A stretch of 64,000 bases of DNA from Shewanella mangrovisoli. Its GTDB lineage: Bacteria; Pseudomonadota; Gammaproteobacteria; Enterobacterales; Shewanellaceae. The notes beneath the pieces were generated by a model. That model made no database searches, was not told where the DNA came from, and saw nothing but the letters and a program-made list of their open reading frames with translations. The position numbers and the translations under genes are program-made. The stretch covers positions 4,092,001-4,156,000 of the forward strand of contig NZ_CP080412.1 in NCBI RefSeq assembly GCF_019457635.1, given 5' to 3'. Positions 18,269-27,094 of the stretch are shown piece by piece (the stretch's first letter is position 1; each line of letters begins with the position of its first letter).

Positions 18269-18655
18269 TTAGTTGACGACCTTTTTCACCACTTTCTTGG
18301 CATCGACACCCTCTTTTTTATCGTGCTTGTCTTGCTTTAACGCATCGGCGGCTTTGTCGGATAACTTATCGTCGGGTTTGATATCATCGACCTTATCACT
18401 GACCGAATCAGTGACTTTATCCTTGGCATCACCAACGGCATCTTTAGCATCTTTCGCCGTACGTTCGGCGGCTTTTTCCGGTGTACAGCGGCCACTCACG
18501 CCCGTAGTCGCCTTAACCGCCGCATTCTTGGCGACTTTTTCAGGGTCGCAATTAGGATCTAAGGGCCCTGCGACTGCGCTATAGGTAATCAGCGAGCAAG
18601 TTACGACAGACAACAATCCCGAAATCAGCTTTAACTTAGTCAGATTCATATTCAA
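18269..18655 (-). CDS. Small exported Lys/Asp/Ala-rich protein
   Basis: 128 residues. A signal peptide (about residues 1-29, ending YSAVAG) precedes a mature part rich in Lys, Asp and Ala, with heptad-like runs (TAKDAKDAVGDAKDKVTDSV) that look helical and amphipathic. Two mature cysteines (NCDPEKVAKN and RCTPEKAAER) sit in two similar copies of a CxPEKxA motif, suggesting an internal duplication and one disulfide. A ribosome site (GGAGG) precedes the ATG and a good terminator follows, so it is expressed on its own. Family not recognised. Confidence 0.75.
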   Translation of the reverse strand: MNMNLTKLKLISGLLSVVTCSLITYSAVAGPLDPNCDPEKVAKNAAVKATTGVSGRCTPEKAAERTAKDAKDAVGDAKDKVTDSVSDKVDDIKPDDKLSDKAADALKQDKHDKKEGVDAKKVVKKVVN

Positions 18656-18743
18656 CCTCCATGAATAATATGTTCGAGCTTTACTATAGTACGTCGTTAA
18701 GTTGAAGCAAACCGACTTAAGCTACCCATGCGACAACGCGCAT

Positions 18744-18782
18744 AAAAACAAGCTCCCAGAGGTTTGCACCAGTGGGAGCTTG
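18744..18782 (-). terminator. Intrinsic terminator downstream of fxsA
   Basis: A 10-bp stem (CAAGCTCCCA / TGGGAGCTTG, 18749-18758 and 18773-18782) with a 14-base loop; on the minus strand it runs into TTTTTATG. This fits the end of the fxsA transcript. Confidence 0.85.
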
Positions 18783-18826
18783 TAGAATATTGCGTGAGTA
18801 ACGGCTTAATCTGTCTGGATAAATGA

Positions 18827-19447
18827 TTAAGATTTTGGATCTTTGGGCTGAGTGTCGTTAGGCTCATGCACTTTCGCGTCACCGTCTTTCTCCGTTAATT
18901 GATGACTCTCGGGACGTTTATCGCTCGGATCAGCCTTATGCTCAAAGTCCCCTTCGTACACATTGCCGTCGGAGTGCGTATGTTGCTCGAAGGGATTCTG
19001 CCCAAATGGATTCGATTGCGAGCCAGAATGCGGTCCAAATGGGCCAGCACCAAAACCGCCGTGCATTCCGCCCTGTAAACCGGATACCACCCGTAGCTGC
19101 ATACGCTTAAACACTAAAGCGGCAATCAGGCGACGCGTTAAAGGTGTGAGTAACAGTAGGCCAATAAAATCAGTTACAAAGCCTGGGATAACCAGCAATA
19201 CCCCCGCCATAGCCAACATCATGCCTTCGACAATTTCCTGCCCTGGCGCCTCGCCTCGCGTGAGTTTTTGCTGTACTTGCATAAGCGTGCTCAGCCCTTG
19301 GCTACGCACGAGGGACACACCCAATACGGCGGTGAATAATACCAGACCAATGGTGGTCCAAGTGCCGAGCACTTCGCCCACACGAATTAACACTGACAGT
19401 TCGACAACTGGGATCAGCACAAATAATAAAAACAGGATTAAAAACAT
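18827..19447 (-). CDS. fxsA: FxsA family membrane protein
   Basis: 206 residues. The N-terminal part (residues 1-115) has the FxsA pattern: LFLLFVLIPVVELSVLIRVG, then GLVLFTAVLGVSLVRSQG and VIPGFVTDFIGLLLLTP, giving three or four helices. E. coli FxsA lowers the exclusion of phage T7 by the F-plasmid protein PifA when overproduced; the normal role is unknown. The tail (120-206) is Gly/His/Asp-rich and poorly conserved. It is divergent from cutA. Confidence 0.9.
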   Translation of the reverse strand: MFLILFLLFVLIPVVELSVLIRVGEVLGTWTTIGLVLFTAVLGVSLVRSQGLSTLMQVQQKLTRGEAPGQEIVEGMMLAMAGVLLVIPGFVTDFIGLLLLTPLTRRLIAALVFKRMQLRVVSGLQGGMHGGFGAGPFGPHSGSQSNPFGQNPFEQHTHSDGNVYEGDFEHKADPSDKRPESHQLTEKDGDAKVHEPNDTQPKDPKS

Positions 19448-19670
19448 ACCGACCTCAGATTTATCACACTTACTTGAAAACTAAATGGGGGCTATCCGGT
19501 CTTAATTCAAGTCATTCGGAAGGAGCTGTCTGTAAAGGAGTGAAACTTCTGATATTTAGCTCACTCTTTTGTTACCCGGTTAATGTATGAGACCATAAAA
19601 GCACGTAAAGTAGCTTAGCCTAATAGGCTTAAGCGAAGTTTAAGATTGTTAAGGGACGATACCTCACACC

Positions 19671-19994
19671 ATGCAAGCTCAGTATTTAGTGGTCAGCACC
19701 AGTTGCCCAGATGAAGTTCAGGCAAAGCGCATCGCCCACGCCTTAGTGGAAGCGCGTATCGCCGCTTGCGTGCATATCTCGGCGCCGATCCGCTCAGTGT
19801 ATGCATGGGAAGGAAAAATCTGTGAGGAGCAAGAAATTAGCTTACACATTAAATGTTTACAAAGCCGCTATGCCGAGTTAGAACAGCTTGTGCTTCAACT
19901 CCACCCTTATCAAGTGCCTGAAATTATTGCCGTACCCGTCACTCACGGGCTACCAGCCTATTTAGATTGGATAAAAGATAACACTCAGCCATGA
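19671..19994 (+). CDS. cutA: Divalent-cation tolerance protein CutA
   Basis: 107 residues, the usual length. Signatures: LVEARIAACVHI, VYAWEGKICEEQEISLHIK and the C-terminal HPYQVPEIIAVPV. CutA1 proteins form stable trimers with a PII-like fold and have been linked to copper tolerance. The stop overlaps the start of dsbD (ATGA), a pairing seen in many gammaproteobacteria, including E. coli. Confidence 0.97.
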   Translation: MQAQYLVVSTSCPDEVQAKRIAHALVEARIAACVHISAPIRSVYAWEGKICEEQEISLHIKCLQSRYAELEQLVLQLHPYQVPEIIAVPVTHGLPAYLDWIKDNTQP

Positions 19995-21832
19995 AAAAAC
20001 TACTTAGCTTTATCTTCACTGCATTACTGCTGCTTGCGCCCTTAACTCAAAGTAGCAATGTCTTCGCCAATAGCTTCGGTTTTCTAAAAAGTGAGCCAGA
20101 GTTAATGCCTGTCGATCAAGCCTTTGCCTTCGATTTTAAGCAGGAAGGCAATAAGGTCACCCTCAATTGGGTCATTGCCGACGGCTACTACATGTACCGA
20201 GATAAGCTTAAGTTTAGTGTCAATGGCGCCGAACTTGGCACCATAGACCTGCCAAAGGGCAAACCCCACAACGACGAATATTTCGGTGAGCAAGAGGTGT
20301 ACTACACCTATATCGATATTCCCGTTGGCCTGAAACAAGCCGATGATAACGGCACCTTAACCGTGACCTTTATGGGCTGCGCCGAGGGTAAACTCTGTTA
20401 TCCACCGACCAAGCGCGATGTCACCCTAAAAGCTGTCGCGGCCAATGATGGGCAAATCGCGACTGGTGCAGACAGCAGCGAAAATACTGAGTCTGCCGCC
20501 ACTGCTGACGCTCAGCAAATAGGCAGTGCACCAAGCCAACCTATTACCCAGCAGGATAGCCTAAGCCAGATGCTGTCTAACGACAGTTTGCTCTGGACCT
20601 TAGTGATCTTCTTCGGCCTAGGGATTGGTCTGGCGCTCACGCCTTGCGTCTTCCCTATGTATCCGATCCTATCGGGCATTATTGTTGGCCAAGGGCAAAA
20701 ACTCTCGACCGCTAAGGCCTTCACCCTGTCGATGGCCTATGTGCAAGGTATGGCGATCACCTACTCGATTTTAGGTCTAGTGGTTGCCTCTGCGGGGATG
20801 AAATATCAAGCGGCGCTGCAACATCCCGCTGTGCTGATCTTTTTAGCTATCCTGTTCTTTGTACTCAGCTTATCCATGTTTGGCTTGTACGATCTCAAAC
20901 TGCCTTCAAGCTGGCAGGAGAGGATGAACTCGATTTCAAACAATCAAAAGGGCGGCAATTTAGTTGGCGTGTTTTTGATGGGGGTGATCTCGGGATTAGT
21001 GGCCTCACCTTGTACAACGGCCCCGCTCTCAGGCGCCTTAGTCTATGTGGCGCAAACCGGTGATTTATTGCAAGGTTTCCTCGCGCTCTACGTGCTGAGC
21101 ATGGGTATGGGAGCGCCGCTACTTATCATTGGTACTTCAGGTGGTAAGTTACTGCCACGCGCTGGCGCTTGGATGAACATCATTAAAACCGTGTTCGGTT
21201 TCCTCCTGATTGCGGTATCGATTGTGATGCTTGGCCGTATTTGGACGGGTGTGGTTTCCGATGTGCTCTGGTCACTCTGGGGCATTAGCTTCACCGGCTA
21301 TCTGATGCACCAAAACAAACTCAGTGCCTTCAACTGGAAAAAAACCGTGCGCTCAGTGCTGCTCACGCTCACACTGCTGGCCAGTTTTTCCTACGGTTTC
21401 CAAGCGGTTATGGGGCACTTTGGTTTTACCCATGCGCCAATGGGCACTGTGGCGACAACCGAACAGGAGCACGGCTTTAAACGCATTAAATCTATTGAAG
21501 ATTTAGACCGTGAAATCGCCGCAGCGACCGCTGCGGGTAAGCCAGTGATGCTGGATCTCTACGCCGATTGGTGTGTGGCCTGTAAAGAGTTTGAGGCCAT
21601 CACCTTTAAGGACGCCGAAGTGTTAGTGCGAATGAACAAGATAGTGTTATTACAGGCCGACGTGACTAAGAGCGATGCCGTGGATGTGGCACTGCTAGAG
21701 AAATACAATGTGCTGGGCCTACCGACGCTGCTGATGTTTAACGAGCAAGGCGAGCAGAGGGAAGATTTAAGAGTGACTGGCTTTATGGGACCGAAGGAAT
21801 TTGCCGCCCATTTAGATCACTTAGTGAAATAA
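19991..21832 (+). CDS. dsbD: Thiol:disulfide interchange protein DsbD
   Basis: 613 residues with all three functional parts. The periplasmic N-terminal domain follows a signal peptide and holds the cysteine pair in CAEGKLCYPP. The eight-helix core has the pair in LTPCVFPMYP and ASPCTTAPLSG. The C-terminal thioredoxin domain has DWCVACKEFE. DsbD carries electrons from cytoplasmic thioredoxin to periplasmic reductases (DsbC, DsbG, cytochrome c maturation), which matters in a bacterium with many c-type cytochromes such as the tsdBA pair here. It is translated directly after cutA. Confidence 0.98.
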   Translation: MKKLLSFIFTALLLLAPLTQSSNVFANSFGFLKSEPELMPVDQAFAFDFKQEGNKVTLNWVIADGYYMYRDKLKFSVNGAELGTIDLPKGKPHNDEYFGEQEVYYTYIDIPVGLKQADDNGTLTVTFMGCAEGKLCYPPTKRDVTLKAVAANDGQIATGADSSENTESAATADAQQIGSAPSQPITQQDSLSQMLSNDSLLWTLVIFFGLGIGLALTPCVFPMYPILSGIIVGQGQKLSTAKAFTLSMAYVQGMAITYSILGLVVASAGMKYQAALQHPAVLIFLAILFFVLSLSMFGLYDLKLPSSWQERMNSISNNQKGGNLVGVFLMGVISGLVASPCTTAPLSGALVYVAQTGDLLQGFLALYVLSMGMGAPLLIIGTSGGKLLPRAGAWMNIIKTVFGFLLIAVSIVMLGRIWTGVVSDVLWSLWGISFTGYLMHQNKLSAFNWKKTVRSVLLTLTLLASFSYGFQAVMGHFGFTHAPMGTVATTEQEHGFKRIKSIEDLDREIAAATAAGKPVMLDLYADWCVACKEFEAITFKDAEVLVRMNKIVLLQADVTKSDAVDVALLEKYNVLGLPTLLMFNEQGEQREDLRVTGFMGPKEFAAHLDHLVK

Positions 21833-21883
21833 TCTCAGCTAAAACGCCAATTTATCTCTGCGCCGTTTTAGCGTAAAACCAAT

Positions 21884-21919
21884 AAAAAGCGGACTTTTTT
21901 CATTAAAAGTCCGCTTTTT
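21884..21919. terminator. Intrinsic terminator after dsbD
   Basis: AAAAAGCGGACTTTT and AAAAGTCCGCTTTTT form a 15-bp stem with a 6-base loop and a T-run. It serves the cutA-dsbD transcript; being symmetric it could act in both directions. A second weaker inverted repeat (GCTAAAACG...CGTTTTAGC) lies just before it. Confidence 0.9.
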
Positions 21920-21984
21920 TATCACGCTGTCATCGATTTCTTATACAATCCCTGTTTAACGTGGACTTTTTAGATTGGAGCATT

Positions 21985-23628
21985 ATGGAACCGGCTATTC
22001 TCATCATTACACTTATCTGCGGCATGCTGGTTAGCCGCATAGGGCTGCCTCCCCTGATCGGCTACTTAGTGGCAGGCTTTGTACTCTTTGTTTTTGGTAT
22101 TGAGAAAGAAAGCCTGCCCCTGCTGCAAGAACTCGCTAACCTCGGGGTCACCTTATTACTCTTTGCCATTGGTCTTAAACTGGATATTCGCAGCCTCTTT
22201 AAGGCCGAAGTCTGGGCCGGGTCGAGCATACATTTAGTGCTATCTATGGTGCTGTTTATTCCTATCCTCAAAATCTTCGGCTTTATTGGCCTTAGCCAAC
22301 TCGATGGTTTAGGTATTGCACAACTGTCATTAATCGCCTTTGCGCTCAGCTTCTCCAGTACGGTATTCGCGATTAAGGTATTGGAAGATAAAGGCGACGT
22401 GCAGTCCCTCTATGGCCGTGTTGCCATTGGTATCCTGATTATGCAGGATATTTTTGCCGTCATCTTCTTAACCATTTCTAAGGGCGCAGTTCCATCGGTT
22501 TGGGCACTGGCGTTATTGCTATTACCTCTAGCAAAACCACTGATTTACAAAGCCTTTGACCGTGTTGGTCACGGCGAACTCTTAGTGTTATTCGGATTAG
22601 TGATGGCGCTGGTTGTCGGCGCTTGGTTGTTTGAGTCCGTCGGCCTCAAACCGGATCTTGGCGCGCTTATCATAGGCATTTTACTCGCGGGGCATAAAAA
22701 GGCCTCCGAGCTGGCTAAATCCTTGTTCTACTTTAAAGAACTCTTCCTTGTCGCCTTCTTCTTAACCATTGGCCTCAATGGCTTACCTACGGTATCCGAT
22801 GTGGTACTCGCGGCCTTATTAGTGCTGTTAGTGCCGTTAAAAATCCTGTTGTTCGTCTACCTTCTGACGCGATTTAAACTGCGTTCGCGCACCTCTATGC
22901 TGGCCTCATTTAACTTAGGTAACTTCTCTGAGTTCGGCCTTATCGTCGCAGCGGTCGCCACCAGCAAAGGTTGGCTACCACCACAATGGCTGGTGATTAT
23001 CGCTGTTGCCTTAAGTTTCAGCTTCCTATTTGCCGCGCCACTCAATACGGCTGTGGGGAATATTTACCAACGATTCCAACAACGTCTGGTACGACTCGAG
23101 AAGCCACCACTGCACCCTGAAGACAGACCAATTGCCATTGGCAATCCGCGCTTTTTAATCTTAGGTATGGGTCGTATTGGTAGCGGTGCCTACGATGAAC
23201 TGCGCGCTCGTTTCGACGGTGAAATCCTCGGGATTGAACACAAGCAGGAATTGGTCGATTTACACCGCGCCAATGGCCGCAACGTGGTGCAAGGGGATGC
23301 TTCGGATACCGACTTTTGGGAGAAACTCGATAGAGCACCAAACCTTGAGTTAGTGCTGCTGGCGATGCCACACCATGCGGGGAATCTGTTCGCCGTTGAG
23401 CAGCTCAAGAAGCTGAATTATCAAGGCAAACTCAGCGCCATAGTGCAATACGGCGATGATGCCGCGTCACTGAGAAGCTCAGGCGTACACAGCGTGTATA
23501 ACTTGTACGAAGCGGCAGGTGCGGGTTTTGTCGACCATGTGGTTCATGAGCTATTGCCAGACTCTGAAACTAAGGCCGATGCCGAAGCTCAGGAAGAGAC
23601 TCAAAAACAAGGCTCTGCCCTCGCTTAA
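21985..23628 (+). CDS. KefB/KefC-like monovalent cation:proton antiporter (CPA2)
   Basis: 547 residues from the ATG at 21985 (MEPAILIITLICGML), chosen for the GGAG five bases upstream; a GTG at 21961 is also in frame. About twelve helices of the CPA2/Na-H exchanger domain cover residues 1-380, with the conserved core SFSSTVFAIKVLEDKGDVQSL cut short here as family evidence. A C-terminal Rossmann domain (from ~395, FLILGMGRIGSGAYDEL) is of the TrkA-N type. Such proteins exchange K+ or Na+ for H+ in the inner membrane and are gated through the nucleotide-binding domain. It lacks the regulatory partner KefF/KefG nearby. Confidence 0.88.
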   Translation: MEPAILIITLICGMLVSRIGLPPLIGYLVAGFVLFVFGIEKESLPLLQELANLGVTLLLFAIGLKLDIRSLFKAEVWAGSSIHLVLSMVLFIPILKIFGFIGLSQLDGLGIAQLSLIAFALSFSSTVFAIKVLEDKGDVQSLYGRVAIGILIMQDIFAVIFLTISKGAVPSVWALALLLLPLAKPLIYKAFDRVGHGELLVLFGLVMALVVGAWLFESVGLKPDLGALIIGILLAGHKKASELAKSLFYFKELFLVAFFLTIGLNGLPTVSDVVLAALLVLLVPLKILLFVYLLTRFKLRSRTSMLASFNLGNFSEFGLIVAAVATSKGWLPPQWLVIIAVALSFSFLFAAPLNTAVGNIYQRFQQRLVRLEKPPLHPEDRPIAIGNPRFLILGMGRIGSGAYDELRARFDGEILGIEHKQELVDLHRANGRNVVQGDASDTDFWEKLDRAPNLELVLLAMPHHAGNLFAVEQLKKLNYQGKLSAIVQYGDDAASLRSSGVHSVYNLYEAAGAGFVDHVVHELLPDSETKADAEAQEETQKQGSALA

Positions 23629-23955
23629 AAACGGCGTCGCTGAATAGGCTTTAGTTCAGCAGTCACTCATTTTAGTGATGAATAAAACTCATCTTATTTA
23701 GGCAGATGTTGGCTCAGGAAATCAAACCTCCGGAGCCAACTTACCTCTCCCCTTAAAATGTTAAAAACAATCAAAATCAACCAATTGCAAGTATGCGATA
23801 GCGGGAGATAATTGGTTGCTTGTTCTGTATCGATTTTCCCTGACAAGACTATCGTCTATGCCCTACAAAATCTCAGTTACAACACTGAGTTAGTCGTGAT
23901 ATAAATCGAAGACAAGAACGCAATTTAGCCCAGCTTTTTTGGAAGTCTTCCCAGC
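23629..23955. other. Intergenic region upstream of galK with dyads
   Basis: No gene seen. A stem-loop at 23708-23740 (GTTGGCTC / GAGCCAAC) may end the antiporter transcript but has no T-run. An inverted repeat CAACCAATT (23778-23786) and AATTGGTTG (23810-23818), 23 bases apart, could be a regulatory site for galK. No ribosome site close to consensus precedes galK; the best is GGAAG at 23941. Confidence 0.45.
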
Positions 23956-25101
23956 ATGTCGAACCCTGCGCAGCGCGCCACTAAGTTATTTGTCCAAACC
24001 TTTGGCACTAAAGCCGATGATTTATACCAAGCCCCAGGTCGGGTTAATTTGATCGGTGAATATACGGATTACAACGACGGCTTCGTGTTGCCCGCCGCCA
24101 TTAATTTTCATACGGTTATTGCAGTAAAACGCCGAGAGGACAATAAGTTTCGCGCCGTTGCCGACGCCTTCCCTGGACAAATCAAGGAATGGAGTTTCGG
24201 TAAAGACACCGAAATCAATCCCGAAGATGGCTGGGTCAATTATCTCAAGGGCCTGACGGTGGCCATGGCCAATACTGGCCTTATCGCTAAAGGGTTAGAC
24301 TTAGCGGTCGTGGGCGATGTGCCGCTAGCCGCGGGTCTGTCTTCCTCCGGCGCCTTAGTCGTCGCCTTTGGTACTGCTATCAGCGACAGCAGCCAACTGC
24401 ATTTATCTCCTATGGCGGTGGCACAACTCGCTCAGCGCGGTGAATATCGCTATGTCTCATCGGCTTGCAGCATTATGGACCATATGGTCTGCGCCATGGG
24501 CGAACCGGATCATGCCTTGCTCATCGATTGTCTGGATCTGGATAGCGAACCTATTGCCATCCCTGAAAACCTTAGCCTTATCATTATCGATGCCCATATC
24601 GAGAAACAACGCTTAGCGGCGATAAATCAACAACGCCGCGAAGAATGCGCACAGGCCGCCGACTTTTTTGGCCTCGATGCCCTGCGCCACCTCGACCTGC
24701 GCCAGCTCGAAAGTGCTAAAGATCAATTGGATGACACCCTGTATCGCCGTGCCAAACACGTTGTCACCGAAAACAAGCGCACCCAGAGTGCCGCTCGGGC
24801 GCTAGAGCAAAGTAATCTATCTAAATTCAGTTTGTTAATGGCACTGTCCCATCAATCTCTACGGGATGATTTTGAGGTGACGTTGCCCGAATTTGATACC
24901 TTGGTGGATATCGTCAGCCAAGTGATCGGAGAGCGTGGCGGCATTCGTATGACCGACGGTTGTGTTGTCGCCCTAGTGGATCACGAACTCACCGATGCCG
25001 TGGTCTCGGCGGTCGAGCATGCATTTTATGAGCAGACCGGAATCGATGCCACTGTGTATCTCTGCTCGGCGAGTGCGGGCGCGGGGCGCATCGACAGCTA
25101 G
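23956..25101 (+). CDS. galK: Galactokinase homologue with degraded active site
   Basis: 381 residues, the same length class as E. coli GalK, and alignable from end to end. Kept: the N-terminal PGRVNLIGEYTDYNDGFVLP, the phosphate loop AAGLSSSGAL and the base Asp175 in CSIMDH. Changed: the sugar-binding His of GEHTDYND is Tyr36; CGIMDQ reads CSIMDH; the Tyr of the S-x-Y-N-x-RR segment is replaced (AAINQQRR, residues 221-228); and the glycine-rich motif III, normally RMTGGGFGGC, reads RMTDGC (331-336), four residues short. There is no frameshift. Either the enzyme is inactive or its substrate has changed. The galM gene follows; galT and galE are not nearby. Confidence 0.85.
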   Translation: MSNPAQRATKLFVQTFGTKADDLYQAPGRVNLIGEYTDYNDGFVLPAAINFHTVIAVKRREDNKFRAVADAFPGQIKEWSFGKDTEINPEDGWVNYLKGLTVAMANTGLIAKGLDLAVVGDVPLAAGLSSSGALVVAFGTAISDSSQLHLSPMAVAQLAQRGEYRYVSSACSIMDHMVCAMGEPDHALLIDCLDLDSEPIAIPENLSLIIIDAHIEKQRLAAINQQRREECAQAADFFGLDALRHLDLRQLESAKDQLDDTLYRRAKHVVTENKRTQSAARALEQSNLSKFSLLMALSHQSLRDDFEVTLPEFDTLVDIVSQVIGERGGIRMTDGCVVALVDHELTDAVVSAVEHAFYEQTGIDATVYLCSASAGAGRIDS

Positions 25102-25134
25102 TCCGTCAATCACCCTCTATCCATTCTTCCAGAC

Positions 25135-25180
25135 AAATACCATACGAATTCAACCTTGAATCCTATGGTATTTGTTGTTT
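25135..25180 (+). terminator. Long hairpin between galK and galM
   Basis: AAATACCATA (25135-25144) pairs with TATGGTATTT (25164-25173), and an inner TTCAA/TTGAA stem extends it; TTGTTGTTTTT follows closely. It can act as a terminator or attenuator that separates galK from galM expression. Confidence 0.65.
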
Positions 25181-25226
25181 TTAAGAGGCAAAATCAAGCG
25201 GTTAAATCACATTAGAGGGAAGCTAA

Positions 25227-26258
25227 ATGGTGCGTTTCAGTGTACTAGATCCTTGGACCGATCCCCGCGGCGGTGAAATCGAACGTGTGCGGATAGACAA
25301 TGGCATCATCGCCTTAGAAGTGCTCAGTTTAGGTGGCATCATTCGCTCACTTTGGACGCCCGATAAACAGGGAGAGCGTGCCAATATCGTGCTTGGCTGC
25401 GACAGTGCCGAAGATTATTTAACTCAAAACGCCCACCTTGGCGCTATCGCTGGGCGCTTTGCCAACCGTATTGCGATGGGCAAGCTGCAATATCAAGGGC
25501 AAGCGTATCAACTGGATATCAATCAGGCCAGCAACTGCTTGCACGGTGGCCGCGAAGGTTTCAATCGAAAAAACTGGCACTTAGGCCAACTTCCCGACGG
25601 TGTGCGTTTATCGTTAGTCAGCCCAGATGGCGACATGGGTTTCCCCGGCAATTGCACTGTCCAGTTAGACTATCGCCTCGCCGCCAATAATCTCTATGTG
25701 GAAATCCTCGCCTCGGTGGATAAACCTTGCCCCGTCAGTCTGACGCAGCATTCCTACTTCAACCTAGATGGCCTGCCGAATAATCATCAGCATCGGATGC
25801 AAATCGATGCTACGCGCTACCTCACCATGAATGAGGTAGGCGTGCCTACGGGGATTGCCGAAGTCAAAAAAAGTATTTTCGATTTAACTCAGGGCGTTAC
25901 TCTTGGGGACAAACTCCAAGATCCGGCGCTGGCCAGCACCCAAGGTTATGATCATTGTTATCTGCTGGATAATCCCGATGGCGCGCTACGCCGCTTTGGC
26001 TGCCTATCGAGCCCCGTCAGTGGCCGCGCCATGACAGTCTTTACCAATCAACCCGGCGTACAGCTCTACTGCGCTAACTTTTTAGCGGGAACCCTAGGGC
26101 GAAACCAACAAAGCTTGGATCAGTATCAAGGCGTGTGTATTGAGCCGCAAAAATTGCCTGACTCACCGAATCAACCCCAATTGGGTGATGACGCTTGGTT
26201 AGTACCGGGGAAAATCTACCATCATATCAGCCGCTATCAATTTGATATTGAAGGCTAA
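25227..26258 (+). CDS. galM: Aldose 1-epimerase (galactose mutarotase)
   Basis: 343 residues, normal length. Active-site elements known for the family are all present: GRFANRI (Arg), NCLHGGREGF (His), SLTQHSYFNLDG (His) and the C-terminal base in CIEPQKLPDSPN. It interconverts the alpha and beta anomers of galactose or glucose, normally in the cytoplasm in the Leloir pathway. Unlike the galactokinase upstream, it shows no sign of decay. AGAGGGAAG precedes the ATG. Confidence 0.95.
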   Translation: MVRFSVLDPWTDPRGGEIERVRIDNGIIALEVLSLGGIIRSLWTPDKQGERANIVLGCDSAEDYLTQNAHLGAIAGRFANRIAMGKLQYQGQAYQLDINQASNCLHGGREGFNRKNWHLGQLPDGVRLSLVSPDGDMGFPGNCTVQLDYRLAANNLYVEILASVDKPCPVSLTQHSYFNLDGLPNNHQHRMQIDATRYLTMNEVGVPTGIAEVKKSIFDLTQGVTLGDKLQDPALASTQGYDHCYLLDNPDGALRRFGCLSSPVSGRAMTVFTNQPGVQLYCANFLAGTLGRNQQSLDQYQGVCIEPQKLPDSPNQPQLGDDAWLVPGKIYHHISRYQFDIEG

Positions 26259-26306
26259 AATGAATGCGCTTGGGGATAAGTTTGTCGAATAAAGGAAGGA
26301 AAAGCT

Positions 26307-26336
26307 GGTAAGGAATAAAATGGTTTATTCCTTACC
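26307..26336. terminator. Hairpin between galM and the convergent 26368 gene
   Basis: A perfect 13-bp stem, GGTAAGGAATAAA / TTTATTCCTTACC, with a 4-base loop. It lies between two convergent genes and could end transcription from both sides, although neither flank has a long T-run. Confidence 0.65.
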
Positions 26337-26367
26337 CTAACCCAATTTGCCCTAGGCAAACTCAGTG

Positions 26368-26772
26368 TTAATCGTCGAAATCATCGCCCCAATCTTCATC
26401 AAAATCGGCGCCAATGGCATCGGTTTCAATTTCAGGCTCAACTTCGGCCTTAGCCTTACGAACAGGGCCTGAATCTTTCACATTGTTCAGATCGATACGA
26501 GCTTGATGCTTGCCCATAAATTGAGCTCGAGCTGCTTTCCATGCGCCGCTAAACTTAGCTTCAGCCGCTTTTACCGCTGCATCATCTAAGTCATGTAGGT
26601 TCACTTTTACGATGTCTTCTACATACTCAACAATAGCATCACGTTCGGTATTGTAGAGGTAGATTCGTCCAGGGGAAGCCTCTGGCAGCTGGTTGTCATG
26701 GACGACAATCGCGGTGCCCTTCGATGTTCTCAGCTCACCATACCAAACCTGTTTCTTTGCTGTGTTATACAT
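26368..26772 (-). CDS. Small acidic-tailed protein of unknown function
   Basis: 134 residues from the ATG at 26772; AAGGG lies about ten bases upstream. A TTG at 26781 is in frame but too close to that site. The N-terminal half looks like a beta-rich fold (KKQVWYGELRTSKGTAIVVH and GRIYLYNTERDAIVEYVEDI). The centre is helical and basic, and the tail is strongly acidic (DFDEDWGDDFDD). No signal peptide or membrane helix, so cytoplasmic. Family not recognised. Confidence 0.7.
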   Translation of the reverse strand: MYNTAKKQVWYGELRTSKGTAIVVHDNQLPEASPGRIYLYNTERDAIVEYVEDIVKVNLHDLDDAAVKAAEAKFSGAWKAARAQFMGKHQARIDLNNVKDSGPVRKAKAEVEPEIETDAIGADFDEDWGDDFDD

Positions 26773-27094
26773 ATATGCCAATACCCTTAAATCAACACAT
26801 ACACTATGAGTTTTTTAGTCTGAATAAGCGAAGCGTCGCTTGCTTTGATCCACGAATCGCGCCGGAAAGTCTCTGACGTTTTCAACTGGGTATTTTTACA
26901 GAATATTTCCGATAATCAATGCCTCATACCATGAAATTTTCACTTATTACGCATTAATTTCGGCCAAAGTCTCTAAAAAATTTTGTCATTAACGACTTTA
27001 GTCTAAAAAAACATCACAGCAAGTTTTAATTCGGCAGCCCGCCTCCATCAAAGGATTGAGGCGAGTGCGTTTACACAGATGTAGCTAGGCGGGA
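26773..27094. other. Intergenic region, A+T-rich
   Basis: 322 bases between two minus-strand genes. Contains a small hairpin AAGCGA-AGCG-TCGCTT (26826-26841) and a run of A/T near 26940-27020. It must carry the promoter of the 26368 gene, but I cannot name -10 and -35 boxes with confidence. No gene seen. Confidence 0.4.

Noticed and set aside
18066..18272. 68-codon plus-strand frame after the RND pump
   Set aside because: It overlaps the pump end and runs into a terminator hairpin; no ribosome site.
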